Assembly: GCA_029782145.1 (NCBI GenBank)
Contig: JAKOVH010000002.1
Span: forward strand, 1-64,000
From: Actinomycetes bacterium
GTDB taxonomy: Bacteria > Actinomycetota > Acidimicrobiia > Acidimicrobiales > Acidimicrobilacustridaceae
Direction: 5' to 3'
Length of the DNA stretch: 64,000 bases
Below are positions 1 through 8,850 of this stretch, in pieces. Below the pieces are notes generated by a model. The model searched no databases and was not told the DNA's origin. It saw only the letters and a list, made by a program, of their open reading frames with translations. Made by a program: the position numbers and the translations under genes. The stretch's first letter is position 1. The number at the start of each line of letters is the position of its first letter.

Positions 1-64
1 ACGGCTCGACGCCCACTTCCGCCGGCTCATCGCCGAAGAGGTCCTCGTGTCACTGGCTGACTGA
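1..64 (+). CDS. C-terminal end of an unidentified protein (partial)
   Basis: An open frame enters from the left edge and stops with TGA at 62-64. The visible 20 residues end in VLVSLAD. They are too few to assign a family. It is 27 nt upstream of the DUF262 gene and on the same strand, so it may belong to the same island. Confidence 0.4.
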   Translation, partial: RLDAHFRRLIAEEVLVSLAD

Positions 65-91
65 GTCGCTCAACCCCCTGATTGAGGTCGC

Positions 92-1911
92 ATGGAGATC
101 ATCCCCGACAAGCGCAAACTGATCGGACTCGTCGAGCAGGCCGGAGCCGGCAAGCTGTGCCTCCCGAACTTCCAGCGTGACTTCGTCTGGACCCGCGACG
201 CCATCGCAGACCTGCTGCGATCGGTGCTGCGCGGCTACTTCATCGGATCCGTGCTCCTCCTGCGGGCCGACCCCGAGCGGCCCCCGTTCGCACCCATCGC
301 CCTGCGCGGTTCGAACCCCGGCTCGTCGACGCTCCGCCCGGAGTGGCTGGTCCTCGACGGCCAACAGCGACTGACGTCGCTGATCTACGCATTGACCGCG
401 CCAGAACTCGGCTCAAGAACTCCAAGAATCCCCGGCGATTCTTCATCGATCTTGATGCACTGACCGACGACGCCGACAACGACGACATCGTGCTCGACCG
501 AACTCCCCGCGAGGTGCGTCGTGACGGGCTCGAAACTCCCGAAGGGCAATGGAAGAGCCACAAGCTTCCGTGCACGGCGCTTCTACGCGAACGGGACTTC
601 CTGCGCTGGCGTGACGGTATCGACGACTGGCTTCACGAGAACGACCCCGCCGAGCATCAACGCTTTCGAGAGGAATGGCGCGAGCCGTGGACCGAAGCGG
701 TCGGCAGGTTCCAATCGTTCGAGGTTCCCGTCGTGGAGCTACCGCGGGTCGCTGACGATGACGCCGACGCCATCGGACGAGTCTGCGCGATCTTCGAGAA
801 GTTGAACTCCACCGGCGTGGAGCTCTCCGTTTATGACTTGCTCACGGCGAGGCTCTACCGATCGCAGATCGACCTTCACGCGCTCTGGGACGAAGCGGTC
901 CTCCAGCACCCACTCCTCGCTGCGTGGTCGGGCGGGAGTGCTGACACCAACAACTTCGGTGTTTTGGTGCTGCGAACGCTCGCCCTCATGCGGGACCTCG
1001 AGCCAAAGCCGAAGATGCTCATCAATCTCGCGCCGAAGGGCTTCGAGGAGGACTGGCGTCGGGCGACGGCCGCAGTCGAACGAGCACTCGAACTGGCGAC
1101 CCACGTCGGGCCTGACGGCTTCGGCGTGTTCAACAAGAAGTGGTTGCCCGGCTTCGGGCTCGTCCCAGTTCTGGCGGCGCTGCGAGCCCACATCGAGGAT
1201 CATCGTCTTGGCGACGCGCCGAGAGCGGACTTGAGGCGCTGGTACTGGTGCTCGGTCTTCCTGGAGCGGTACTCGAGCACGGTGGAGACGAAGTCCCGCC
1301 GTGACTACAGCGAGTACAAGCGGCTGTGGAACGGGGAGGACATCACAACGACGGTGATGGCGGAGGCGGCCGCCAGGATCGGCTCGCCCACCTACTCGGT
1401 GCGAGACAGCACGAGTTCAGCAAGTTCGGTGTACTCGGGCGTCTTCTGTCTGCTTGCGATCAACGGGGCGCGTGACTGGGCGGCGGCGGAGGCGATCGAG
1501 CTCCAGAAGCTCGAAGACCATCACATCTTCCCGCAGAGCTACCTCAACAAGCGAGGCTTCGATCCGAAGCGTGACAAGACAGCGATCAACAGCATCGTCA
1601 ACCGAACGCTGATCTCCGACGCGACGAACAAGATCATCAGCGACAAGGCACCTGCGGACTACGTCGTGGATACTCGTGTGTTTCCGCAGCCGGCGACCGA
1701 TCTCGTCGGGCCGCACTTCATCGATGCCGCTGCGCTCTCGTCGATGATGGCTGCGAGCGCGGACTCCGAAGGATCGGTCCTTCGCGAGGTGTACGAGCGG
1801 TTCTCGGTTTCCCGCGAAGGAGCCATCGTGAGCGAGATTCGCCGCGCCTGCGGGGTGACGAAGAGCGCCGTGCCCCCGGCTGATGAATCGGACTTGGACG
1901 ATGAGCAGTAG
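92..1911 (+). pseudogene. DUF262/DUF1524 GmrSD-like restriction protein, frameshifted
   Basis: The ATG at 92 follows an AGG ribosome-binding site. The first frame gives a DUF262 N-terminus with NFQRDFVW and LVLDGQQRLTSLIYAL, the ParB/Srx-like NTPase motifs of GmrS-type proteins. The match then jumps to another frame near 400-415, where LKNSKNPRRFFIDLDAL continues the domain to a stop at 1911. The C-terminus carries LEDHHIFPQSYL and a following NRTLISDATNKI segment, typical of the DUF1524 HNH nuclease. The reconstructed protein is about 605 residues, usual for a single-chain GmrSD/type IV enzyme. The sequence behaves as if one base were missing; no slippery heptamer is visible, so a true mutation or a sequencing error is more likely than programmed frameshifting. 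Confidence 0.75.
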
Positions 1912-1995
1912 GCGGGGCTGCACCGCACACCTGTCACTCGCCCCAGGTTGTCGAACCGCAATGAGCTTCCGGGGCGTCCGTTCTCGCTGCCCGCA

Positions 1996-2074
1996 GAGAC
2001 GAGTCGTCTCGTCGATCCCCGGCATCGCGTCACACCCCCTGCGTACGATCGGGGTACGACGGGAGGCGAGGCGG
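1996..2074 (+). promoter_or_regulatory. Candidate operator and promoter of the sigma-factor/helicase operon
   Basis: The gap before the sigma gene holds a perfect inverted repeat, GAGACGAGTCGTCTC, at 1996-2010 and a -10-like TACGAT at 2044-2049. A purine-rich GGGAGGCGAGGCGG lies just before the ATG at 2075. No good -35 hexamer is obvious, so the promoter call is tentative. The palindrome could bind a dimeric repressor. Confidence 0.35.
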
Positions 2075-3247
2075 ATGGTCGAGACCGTGACTGTGGACCC
2101 AGACGAGCTAGAGGAGGACGCTGATCCGGTCTCACGCGTCGTGGCCCTGGCGCTCGACTGGTCCCAGAGTGGTCGGCTCGATCGAAGCGTGTTCAACCAG
2201 ATCCTCGAGGAGGTCGAGCTTCCCGCCCGCCACTACCGCGAGCTGCAAGTAGCCCTCGAGTCCGCTGGCATACGCCTGTACGACAGCGAGGTCCCCGCTG
2301 ACCCAGCCGAGGCAGACGCTGATCGTGGATGGGATGGCTCGGGCTTCGGGGAGTTCTTGAAGCGATCAGCGCATCGGATCCTGACGCCCGGGGAAGAGAT
2401 CGCACTCGCCGAGCGCATCGACCGGGGTCGACTCGCTCAGATGGCCCTGGACGAACGAACTGAGCTGACCTTCGAGGATCGCCGGGATCTGGAGCGGCGA
2501 GTCTTGGACGGTGAGCGTGCGGCGGAGGAGTTCGTACGCCACAACGTGCGTCTCGTGATCCACAACGCCAAGCGGTTCAGTCGGCGCCTCTCGGGCGGAC
2601 TCACCTTCGAGGACCTTGTCCAGGAGGGCTACTTCGGCCTCGCACGGGCGGTCGAGAAGTTCGATCCCTCGAAGGGCTTCAAGTTCTCCACCTACGCGAC
2701 CTGGTGGATCCGCCAGTCGATGGAACGTGCCATCGCCGACAAGGGGCGAACTATACGGGTGCCCGTTCACTATCACGAACAGATCGCCGCCCTATGGCGC
2801 GCTGAACAGACCATCGTGGCTGAAGGCGGGGAGCCGACGATTGAGGCGGTCGCATCGCTGATGGGCGTTTCGCCGAAACGGGTAGCTGAGGTCCGGCGTA
2901 TCGCGCTGCACCCGTCGTCGCTCGACGCGCCGGTGGAAGAGGGTGGCGCCACCCGCGGAGACTTCATCGGCGACATGGCCATACCGCCAGTCGAGCAACA
3001 GATCGAAGCAGCGGCGATCCGAGAAGCCGTGGCCGAGATGCTCCTCGAGGGACTGAACGATCGAGAGCGCCTTGTCGTGCAGCGGAGATTCGGGCTTGGT
3101 GGGCACGAGCCCGAGACGCTGGAGACGATCGGCAAGGACCTGGGTGTGACGCGAGAGCGAATCCGCCAGATCGAAAGCAAGGCGTTGAAGAAGCTCCAGC
3201 ATCCTCACCGGTCTGCCAAGCTGCGAACCTTCCTCGAGAGGGATTGA
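2075..3247 (+). CDS. Sigma-70 family RNA polymerase sigma factor (RpoD/SigB-like, group 1-3)
   Basis: This 390-residue protein directs RNA polymerase to promoters. Region 1.2 lies at about 97-130. Region 2 holds LTFEDLVQEGYFGLARAV (about 177-193) and FSTYATWWIRQS (about 205-215), the core-binding and -10 recognition helices. Regions 3 and 4 follow, ending with the helix-turn-helix TIGKDLGVTRERIRQIES. The ATG at 2075 is preferred over upstream in-frame starts because of the ribosome-binding site and because the extra N-terminus does not look like sigma. It opens a run of five coupled genes: its TGA overlaps the next ATG by one base. A full-length sigma factor inside a defence island is unusual and may give the operon its own promoter specificity, or it may be a moved housekeeping paralogue. 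Confidence 0.9.
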   Translation: MVETVTVDPDELEEDADPVSRVVALALDWSQSGRLDRSVFNQILEEVELPARHYRELQVALESAGIRLYDSEVPADPAEADADRGWDGSGFGEFLKRSAHRILTPGEEIALAERIDRGRLAQMALDERTELTFEDRRDLERRVLDGERAAEEFVRHNVRLVIHNAKRFSRRLSGGLTFEDLVQEGYFGLARAVEKFDPSKGFKFSTYATWWIRQSMERAIADKGRTIRVPVHYHEQIAALWRAEQTIVAEGGEPTIEAVASLMGVSPKRVAEVRRIALHPSSLDAPVEEGGATRGDFIGDMAIPPVEQQIEAAAIREAVAEMLLEGLNDRERLVVQRRFGLGGHEPETLETIGKDLGVTRERIRQIESKALKKLQHPHRSAKLRTFLERD

Positions 3248-5922
3248 TGCTCGCCTGCTGGGACTGCCGCAACCTCGAGAACTTCGTGCAGGTCTCGCCT
3301 CGCGGTGACGCGCGCTCCGTGCAGCAATCCTCATCGGGCCTGAAGCCCCTGTCATGGGATCAGGCGGATACCCGCCAACCCGGGCTGTACTGCGCGTCCT
3401 GCGGAAGTCCGATCGAAGGCGAAGTCGACCAGCTCGGCCTCGATGACTCCAGGCTCGACTTCGTTGAGCCGCAGGACTTCCGGGCAGAGCTGCTCGTTGA
3501 GGAGCTGAAGGCCCTCCGGCCAGACGCCCACTGGGAGCGCCTCGAGCTTCCGGCTCAAGACCCCCGCTTCCGTGACCTCGACGCAGATCTCGCGCCGCCC
3601 GTCGCGGCCGCTCTCAGTCGCACGGGTCGGCAGCGCCTGTACACGCACCAGGCCGACGCGGTCGAGGCGGCGCTTCGAGGTGGCCATGTGGTGCAAGCGA
3701 CCCCAGCTGGATCAGGCAAGTCACTTGGCTTCGTCCTTCCTGTCCTCGACACACTCGTTCGGGAACCTGACGCGACCGCCTTGTTCATCTTCCCGCTCAA
3801 GGCTCTGGCGAACGACCAGCTGGCGGGCCTCGCACGCTTCTCAGTCGACGATGACCCGTGGCTCGACCACAGCTCTTTCGACCTCAGACTCACCGCCGAC
3901 TCGGAACCGATCCGGGTCGGCCGGTACGACGGGAGCACCCTGAAGCACGAGCAGGTCGAGGTCCGACGGTCAGCTCGGCTGATCATTGCCACACCCGACA
4001 TGCTTCACGCGTCCGTCCTCCGTATGGCGCACCAGACCTACAAGGACAAGACGAGTTGGGCGCCGTTCCTTCGGGGCCTCCGGTTCGTGGTGCTCGACGA
4101 GATCCACTCCTACCAGGGAGTATTCGGGTCGGCTGTTGCCAACGTGCTCCGGCGGCTCCGGCGTGTAGCCAACCGCTACGGCATGGATCCGAAGTTCCTC
4201 ACGGCCTCTGCCACGATCGGTAACCCCGTAGACCTCGCCGAACGCTTGACTGGCGTCTCGCCCTTCGAACTCGTCGACAACGACGGATCGGGTCGGCGGA
4301 GTCGAGTGGTCCTCATCTGCAACCCGCCGGAGCGCGACAAGGAGGCGGCGACCACCAAAGCCCAAGCCACCAAGAAGGAGCGGGATGACGAGGCGGGAGA
4401 GCCCGGCGAAGCAGGTCGGATCGCTCCGCAGACGATCGCGATCGATGTCGTGTCGAAGGCGGCCCTTGCATCGGAGAGCCACCTGCCCATTCGGACCATT
4501 GGGTTCTGCCAGTCCCGGAACGCCGTCTTCCAGCTTTCGAAGCGAATCCAGGGCAGCCTCACCGAACTGAAGCGAGCAGACCTAGCCGACCACGTAGCAC
4601 CGTACGCGGCGACCTTCCTCGCCGATGACCGGGTGGAAGAGGAGGGAAAGCTCCGCGATGGCACAACCCTCGCCATCATCTCGACGAGCGCGCTCGAGCT
4701 CGGCATCGACATTCCTGACCTCTCACTCGCTGTGCTCGTCGGGTACCCCGGCCAGATCTCCTCCTTCCGTCAGCGCGCTGGACGTGTCGGCCGGACGGGG
4801 GAGGGGCTGGCAGTGCTCATCGTCGGCGACGACCCGCTGCAGCAGTTCCTCGCCCGCGACCCCGAGGCCCTGCAGAGGCTGCTCGCTGCTCGCGCGGAGG
4901 ACGTCGTCCTCAACGCGGAAGCCCCCGAGATCGCGCGGCGCTACGGCTTGGCGCCAGCCCAGGAGGAGTTCGGTGGCATCGCCTACGAGGACGCCTCGTA
5001 CTTCGGTGCCGAGGTCGTAGACGACTGGCTGCGCGACGCAACCGGCCCACCGACCACTGAGATTCGCGGCATCGGCTACTGGCATCAGCCCTGGGGAGAG
5101 GATCCCTACGCCAACCTACGCAGCTCGGTATCGGGTAAGAGCTACACCGTCGTCGCCGCGTCCAAGCGAGATCGGAAAGCGATCGGCGTCATCGATGAGG
5201 CCAGTGCACCACGCGACGCGTTCGTTCCGGCGATTTGGACAGGCCCCGGCGGGGATCTCTACCGGGTCGTCGGATTTGAGCAGGACCGAGCAGAGATCTA
5301 CTGCGAGGGTCCGATCGAAGCCGGCTTCCAGACCCGCGGTGTGTCGATCGACAGGGTTGAGGTACTGGGGGAGCATCATCCCGTGGCCCAGCACGGGGAC
5401 GCTCGCGTCGGCTACGGAGTCCTCCGCATCACCCGGCAGGTCTTCTCGTACCGTCAGCAGCATTTCTCGGGCGTCGAGAAGTCGTTCCCGGTCGAGCGCG
5501 GTTGGCCGCCAGTCGAGTTCGTTACGGACGGCCTCTTCCTTGAATCGCAACCCGAGTGGTTCGCTGACGACCAGGAGCGGGAGTCCGTCCTCCGGTCCGT
5601 TGAACACGTCCTCCTCAGCGTTGCACCAGCGCTCATCGCCTGCGACCCCTACGACCTCGACGCGTCGAGCGACCGTCACGGTGTGTACGTCTATGACTCA
5701 TTCGGCGGCGGACTCCGGCTCAGCGAAGTGCTCTTCCACCGGATAGATGAACTGACACAACTGGGGCTCGAAGTGGTCGGGACCTGTCCGTGTGCGAGCG
5801 GCTGCCCGAGCTGCATCATGCTGTCCCGGCGACCCGACGGGAACAAGGGGTTGTCGAAGGCGGGGGCGCTCATGCTCTTGGGCCGACTCAACTCGGCCGC
5901 AGCCGGGGGGAGCGCGAACTGA
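3247..5922 (+). CDS. DEAD/DEAH-box helicase with C-terminal DUF1998 zinc domain (MrfA/DrmA-like)
   Basis: An 891-residue superfamily 2 helicase. A short N-terminal CxxC pair (CWDC, then CASC near residue 50) could form a zinc ribbon. Motif I is ATPAGSGKS (about 153-161), motif II is DEIH (about 283), motif III is SAT, and motifs V-VI are STSALELGIDIPDL and QRAGRVGRTG. The end carries CPCASGCPSCI (about 847-857), the cysteine cluster of DUF1998 helicases such as MrfA and the DISARM DrmA type. The start ATG overlaps the sigma-factor TGA, and its own TGA overlaps the next ATG, so translation is probably coupled on both sides. No DrmB or DrmC partner is nearby, so this is not DISARM. A role in nucleic-acid remodelling during defence or repair is inferred from context. 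Confidence 0.85.
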   Translation: MLACWDCRNLENFVQVSPRGDARSVQQSSSGLKPLSWDQADTRQPGLYCASCGSPIEGEVDQLGLDDSRLDFVEPQDFRAELLVEELKALRPDAHWERLELPAQDPRFRDLDADLAPPVAAALSRTGRQRLYTHQADAVEAALRGGHVVQATPAGSGKSLGFVLPVLDTLVREPDATALFIFPLKALANDQLAGLARFSVDDDPWLDHSSFDLRLTADSEPIRVGRYDGSTLKHEQVEVRRSARLIIATPDMLHASVLRMAHQTYKDKTSWAPFLRGLRFVVLDEIHSYQGVFGSAVANVLRRLRRVANRYGMDPKFLTASATIGNPVDLAERLTGVSPFELVDNDGSGRRSRVVLICNPPERDKEAATTKAQATKKERDDEAGEPGEAGRIAPQTIAIDVVSKAALASESHLPIRTIGFCQSRNAVFQLSKRIQGSLTELKRADLADHVAPYAATFLADDRVEEEGKLRDGTTLAIISTSALELGIDIPDLSLAVLVGYPGQISSFRQRAGRVGRTGEGLAVLIVGDDPLQQFLARDPEALQRLLAARAEDVVLNAEAPEIARRYGLAPAQEEFGGIAYEDASYFGAEVVDDWLRDATGPPTTEIRGIGYWHQPWGEDPYANLRSSVSGKSYTVVAASKRDRKAIGVIDEASAPRDAFVPAIWTGPGGDLYRVVGFEQDRAEIYCEGPIEAGFQTRGVSIDRVEVLGEHHPVAQHGDARVGYGVLRITRQVFSYRQQHFSGVEKSFPVERGWPPVEFVTDGLFLESQPEWFADDQERESVLRSVEHVLLSVAPALIACDPYDLDASSDRHGVYVYDSFGGGLRLSEVLFHRIDELTQLGLEVVGTCPCASGCPSCIMLSRRPDGNKGLSKAGALMLLGRLNSAAAGGSAN

Positions 5923-8027
5923 TGGCGACTGAGTGGATCCTCACCTACAAGCCGGGCTTCTTGAACGAGGTGCTTGCGCTGCCCGAGAAGAACCGCGATC
6001 AGGTGCTCACCAAGATCGTCGATCTCGAGCGCGACCCACGTGCCGACGGGCACGCCAAGAAGCAGCTGAAGCACATGAAGAACAAGCTCCACCGGCTGCG
6101 GTCGGGGGACTTCAGAATCTTCTACACATTCGATGAGACCCACGTGAGTCTTCTCGCGCTGCGGCGCCGAGATGACGAGACGTACGACGCCGACGTCGAC
6201 CCCGAGTTCCTCGGCGGCGGTGCCGTCGACGTCGACCTGGAGGACATCGAGTCATCGGCCCAGACGCAACAACCGAGCTGGGAAGACTGGATCAAACCAG
6301 TCGAGCCCCAACGGACGCCTCTTCCCGAGCCCATCACTCCTGACCTCCTCCGGGCACTGCGCGTCCCCGAAGAGCTCCATGCCCGACTGCTCCCGTTGGA
6401 GTCACAGGAACAGCTCTTGGAGTGCCCAGGCGTACCGGACGAGATCCTCCTGAAGATCGACGAGCACATGTTCGCTCGGCCAGTTTCCGCCCGGCTGGAG
6501 GAGAAGGACCTTGTCGGGGCGAGTGGCGATGACCTCTTCCGCTACGTGCGCGGCGAGCTGCAGGACTTCCTTCTCAAGCTCAGCCCCGAGCAGGAGCAGT
6601 ACGCGAGGTGGGCGATCTCTGCAGCGGGACCAACTCTGGTGAAGGGGGGGCCCGGCAGCGGCAAGAGCACTGTCGCGCTCTACCGGGTTCGTGAGATCCT
6701 CCGAGTCCTTCGGTCTGAGGGAGAGGCTTCACCGCGGATCCTCTTCACCACGTACACGCGGCCGCTCGTCAACATGACGAAGCAGCTCCTCGCGCTCCTT
6801 CTGGATCCTGCCGACCTTCGTCGCGTCGAGGTCCGCAACTACGACAGACTCGTCCGTGAGGTCGTGCAAGGGGCCGGTCGGCGGTTCAACATCGCGAAGC
6901 CCAACCAGGAGCGTTCAGCATTCAGCGAAGCCTTCCGGGGCGTGCGCCTCAGCGGCACCGCCGACGAACAGGCGAAGCTGAGGTCCTTCCTCGACCGTCT
7001 CGGCGTCGACTACCTGAGAGATGAGGTGCTCTCGATCATCCAAGGCCGTGATCTCCCTGACCTCGCCGCGTACCAGGCGGCTGCAAGACACGGCCGGCAG
7101 ATCCCGTTCACCGCGCAGCAGCGAGAGGCGGTGTGGGCGATCCATCTGGAGTTCATGCGACGGCTCACCGCGAAGGGTCTGCGGACATGGCAGCAAGCCC
7201 GGGCCGAGGCGGCAGACCTCGTGCACAGCGGACGCGCGAAGCAGCTCACATACGACGCGGTGGTGATTGACGAGGCGCAGGATCTCGACCCAACAGTGCT
7301 GCGGATGCTCGTCGAGATGTGCGCCGCTCCGAATCGGTTGTTCATCACCGCCGACCAGAACCAGTCGATCTACCGCAGCGGCTTCAACTGGTCGGACGTC
7401 CACGACGATCTGAACTTCAGGGGCCGCACCGGCGTGCTGCGAGCGAACCATCGCTCGACCCGACAGGTGGCGGAGGCGGCGCGGAGCTACCTCGGTGCGG
7501 GCACGGGATCCGTTGCGCCCGACGAGCAGTCCTACGTCCACGAAGGCCCCGAGCCCGCGGTGCGTCGGGTCGATTCCGACGAGGCAGAGACCGAGCTCTT
7601 GCTTGCGTACTTCAACGCGGCGTCTCGCGAACTGCGCCTGACGCTCGGTAGCTGCGCAGTGCTCGTACCGACGAACGCGATCGGCAACTCGATCGCCGAG
7701 CGACTGAGTGCCGGTGGGCTCGAGGCCGTGTTCCAAGAGTCCGACGCGGTCGACCTCACCACCAAGGCGGTGAAGGTCATCACGCTGCAGGCCTCCAAGG
7801 GTCTCGAGTTCCCTATCGTCGCCGTCGCTGGTCTACTCGATCCTCACTTCCCATTCGTCCCGCCGTCGGCCTCCGTCGATGCCGTGGTAGAGACGCTGGC
7901 GAAGGATCGTCGGACCATGTTCGTGGCGATGACCCGAGCCATGCGCGCCCTGCTGGTTCTCCCGCCGGCCGGCAGCGACAGCACGCTCTACGAGGGCTTC
8001 GACCCCGAACTGTGGAACGTCGGATGA
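5922..8027 (+). CDS. RelE/ParE-like domain fused to a UvrD/Rep-type SF1 helicase
   Basis: Residues 1 to about 95 resemble a RelE/ParE toxin fold: a helical half, then the HRLRSGDFRIFYTF strand motif and a C-terminal RRRDDETYD. A linker leads to a UvrD-type helicase: Walker A GGPGSGKST (about 242-250), DEAQD (about 449), TADQNQSIYRSGF, RANHRST, ITLQASKGLEF and FVAMTRAMRALL. The total is 701 residues. The ATG overlaps the stop of the DUF1998 helicase. No antitoxin gene is adjacent, so the RelE-like part may act as an RNA- or ribosome-binding module rather than a free toxin, or it may be held inactive by the helicase. Fusions of this kind occur in helicases related to defence, but the function here is inferred. 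Confidence 0.85.
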   Translation: MATEWILTYKPGFLNEVLALPEKNRDQVLTKIVDLERDPRADGHAKKQLKHMKNKLHRLRSGDFRIFYTFDETHVSLLALRRRDDETYDADVDPEFLGGGAVDVDLEDIESSAQTQQPSWEDWIKPVEPQRTPLPEPITPDLLRALRVPEELHARLLPLESQEQLLECPGVPDEILLKIDEHMFARPVSARLEEKDLVGASGDDLFRYVRGELQDFLLKLSPEQEQYARWAISAAGPTLVKGGPGSGKSTVALYRVREILRVLRSEGEASPRILFTTYTRPLVNMTKQLLALLLDPADLRRVEVRNYDRLVREVVQGAGRRFNIAKPNQERSAFSEAFRGVRLSGTADEQAKLRSFLDRLGVDYLRDEVLSIIQGRDLPDLAAYQAAARHGRQIPFTAQQREAVWAIHLEFMRRLTAKGLRTWQQARAEAADLVHSGRAKQLTYDAVVIDEAQDLDPTVLRMLVEMCAAPNRLFITADQNQSIYRSGFNWSDVHDDLNFRGRTGVLRANHRSTRQVAEAARSYLGAGTGSVAPDEQSYVHEGPEPAVRRVDSDEAETELLLAYFNAASRELRLTLGSCAVLVPTNAIGNSIAERLSAGGLEAVFQESDAVDLTTKAVKVITLQASKGLEFPIVAVAGLLDPHFPFVPPSASVDAVVETLAKDRRTMFVAMTRAMRALLVLPPAGSDSTLYEGFDPELWNVG

Positions 8028-8083
8028 CCTACGCCGAACGTGCTCGGGAGCACGGTGCTCTCCTGATCTGGGATGGGCGATGA
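8024..8083 (+). CDS. 19-codon linker ORF between the UvrD fusion and the HamA-like gene
   Basis: An ATG at 8024 overlaps the helicase stop (ATGA), and the TGA at 8081-8083 overlaps the ATG of the next gene at 8080. The peptide reads MTYAERAREHGALLIWDGR. It fills the only gap in an otherwise fully overlapping operon, so it could relay ribosomes between the genes (translational coupling), or it could be a remnant of a deleted gene. There is no evidence that the peptide itself matters. Confidence 0.35.
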   Translation: MTYAERAREHGALLIWDGR

Positions 8084-8850
8084 CAGTCAGCTTGGCGGAT
8101 CTGTTTGACGAGGCGGAGGATGAGGCGATCTACAAGTTCGTTCTCTCATCTGTGACTCCCGACTGCGATCGACCGGATCTCGTGGCTGGGTTGGCTCAGC
8201 TATTGGCCTCCAACAAGGCCGACCCACGCGTCACGGCCGACTTGCTCAATGCCGCGGGCTGGGCTCCGGCGATCGCGACTCTCCGTAGGGGCAGGGTGTC
8301 GGTTCGTCGCGGAGACTTCGGTGAGGCTCTCGCTGCCGAAGCCGCGGAGTCATTGGACGAGATGGTCGTTCCAGTCCGAAAGCTTCGGTATCAGATCGAT
8401 CCGAACCAAACCCTTCCCGGGAGTGACGTGGTCGCCTTCGTCCTCGACGACGATGGTGGGATTGATGACCTGGAGTTCATCGAGTCGAAGTACCGGACAG
8501 CCCCGCACCTCGACCTTGCGGTTGAGGCTCACGAGCAGCTCGCTGCAGATCGGGAGGGTGGGTACGCAACGACGCTCAACTTCCTAGCGCACCGCCTCAA
8601 GGAGATCGACGGAGAGCTCTACGAGTCCTTCATCGCCTTTCTGAAAGAGCGCGACGTGAAGGACTCGCGACACACGATTGTCCTCACCTTCGACGAAGAC
8701 CACTGGGACGCTTCGGTTGCGGACAACCTCGACGACCTGCCGGACCACCTGCCCGAGCTATGGCTTCGGCTGTTCCCACTCGAGGAGGCAACCAGACTGA
8801 TCGAGGACGTCTACGCAGAACTCCTCTGGGACGTGCTGGACGATGTCTGA
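8080..8850 (+). CDS. HamA-like (DUF1837-type) PD-(D/E)XK nuclease, Hachiman effector candidate
   Basis: A 256-residue acidic protein. A GSD (D116) followed by LEFIESKY (E135, K137) gives a D...ExK nuclease core, and RGDFGE around residues 77-82 may add a further acidic residue. Size, this motif order and the adjacent large helicase match HamA of the Hachiman anti-phage system, in which HamA is a nuclease released or activated by the HamB helicase to degrade DNA. The gene overlaps the helicase start by 8 nt, so the two products are likely made together. Assignment rests on motifs and pairing, not on a database search. Confidence 0.65.
   Translation: MTVSLADLFDEAEDEAIYKFVLSSVTPDCDRPDLVAGLAQLLASNKADPRVTADLLNAAGWAPAIATLRRGRVSVRRGDFGEALAAEAAESLDEMVVPVRKLRYQIDPNQTLPGSDVVAFVLDDDGGIDDLEFIESKYRTAPHLDLAVEAHEQLAADREGGYATTLNFLAHRLKEIDGELYESFIAFLKERDVKDSRHTIVLTFDEDHWDASVADNLDDLPDHLPELWLRLFPLEEATRLIEDVYAELLWDVLDDV

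Noticed and set aside
3247-5922. DISARM system based on the DUF1998 helicase
   Set aside because: No DrmB, DrmC (phospholipase D) or DNA methyltransferase gene is present beside it; the neighbours are a sigma factor and a RelE-UvrD fusion.
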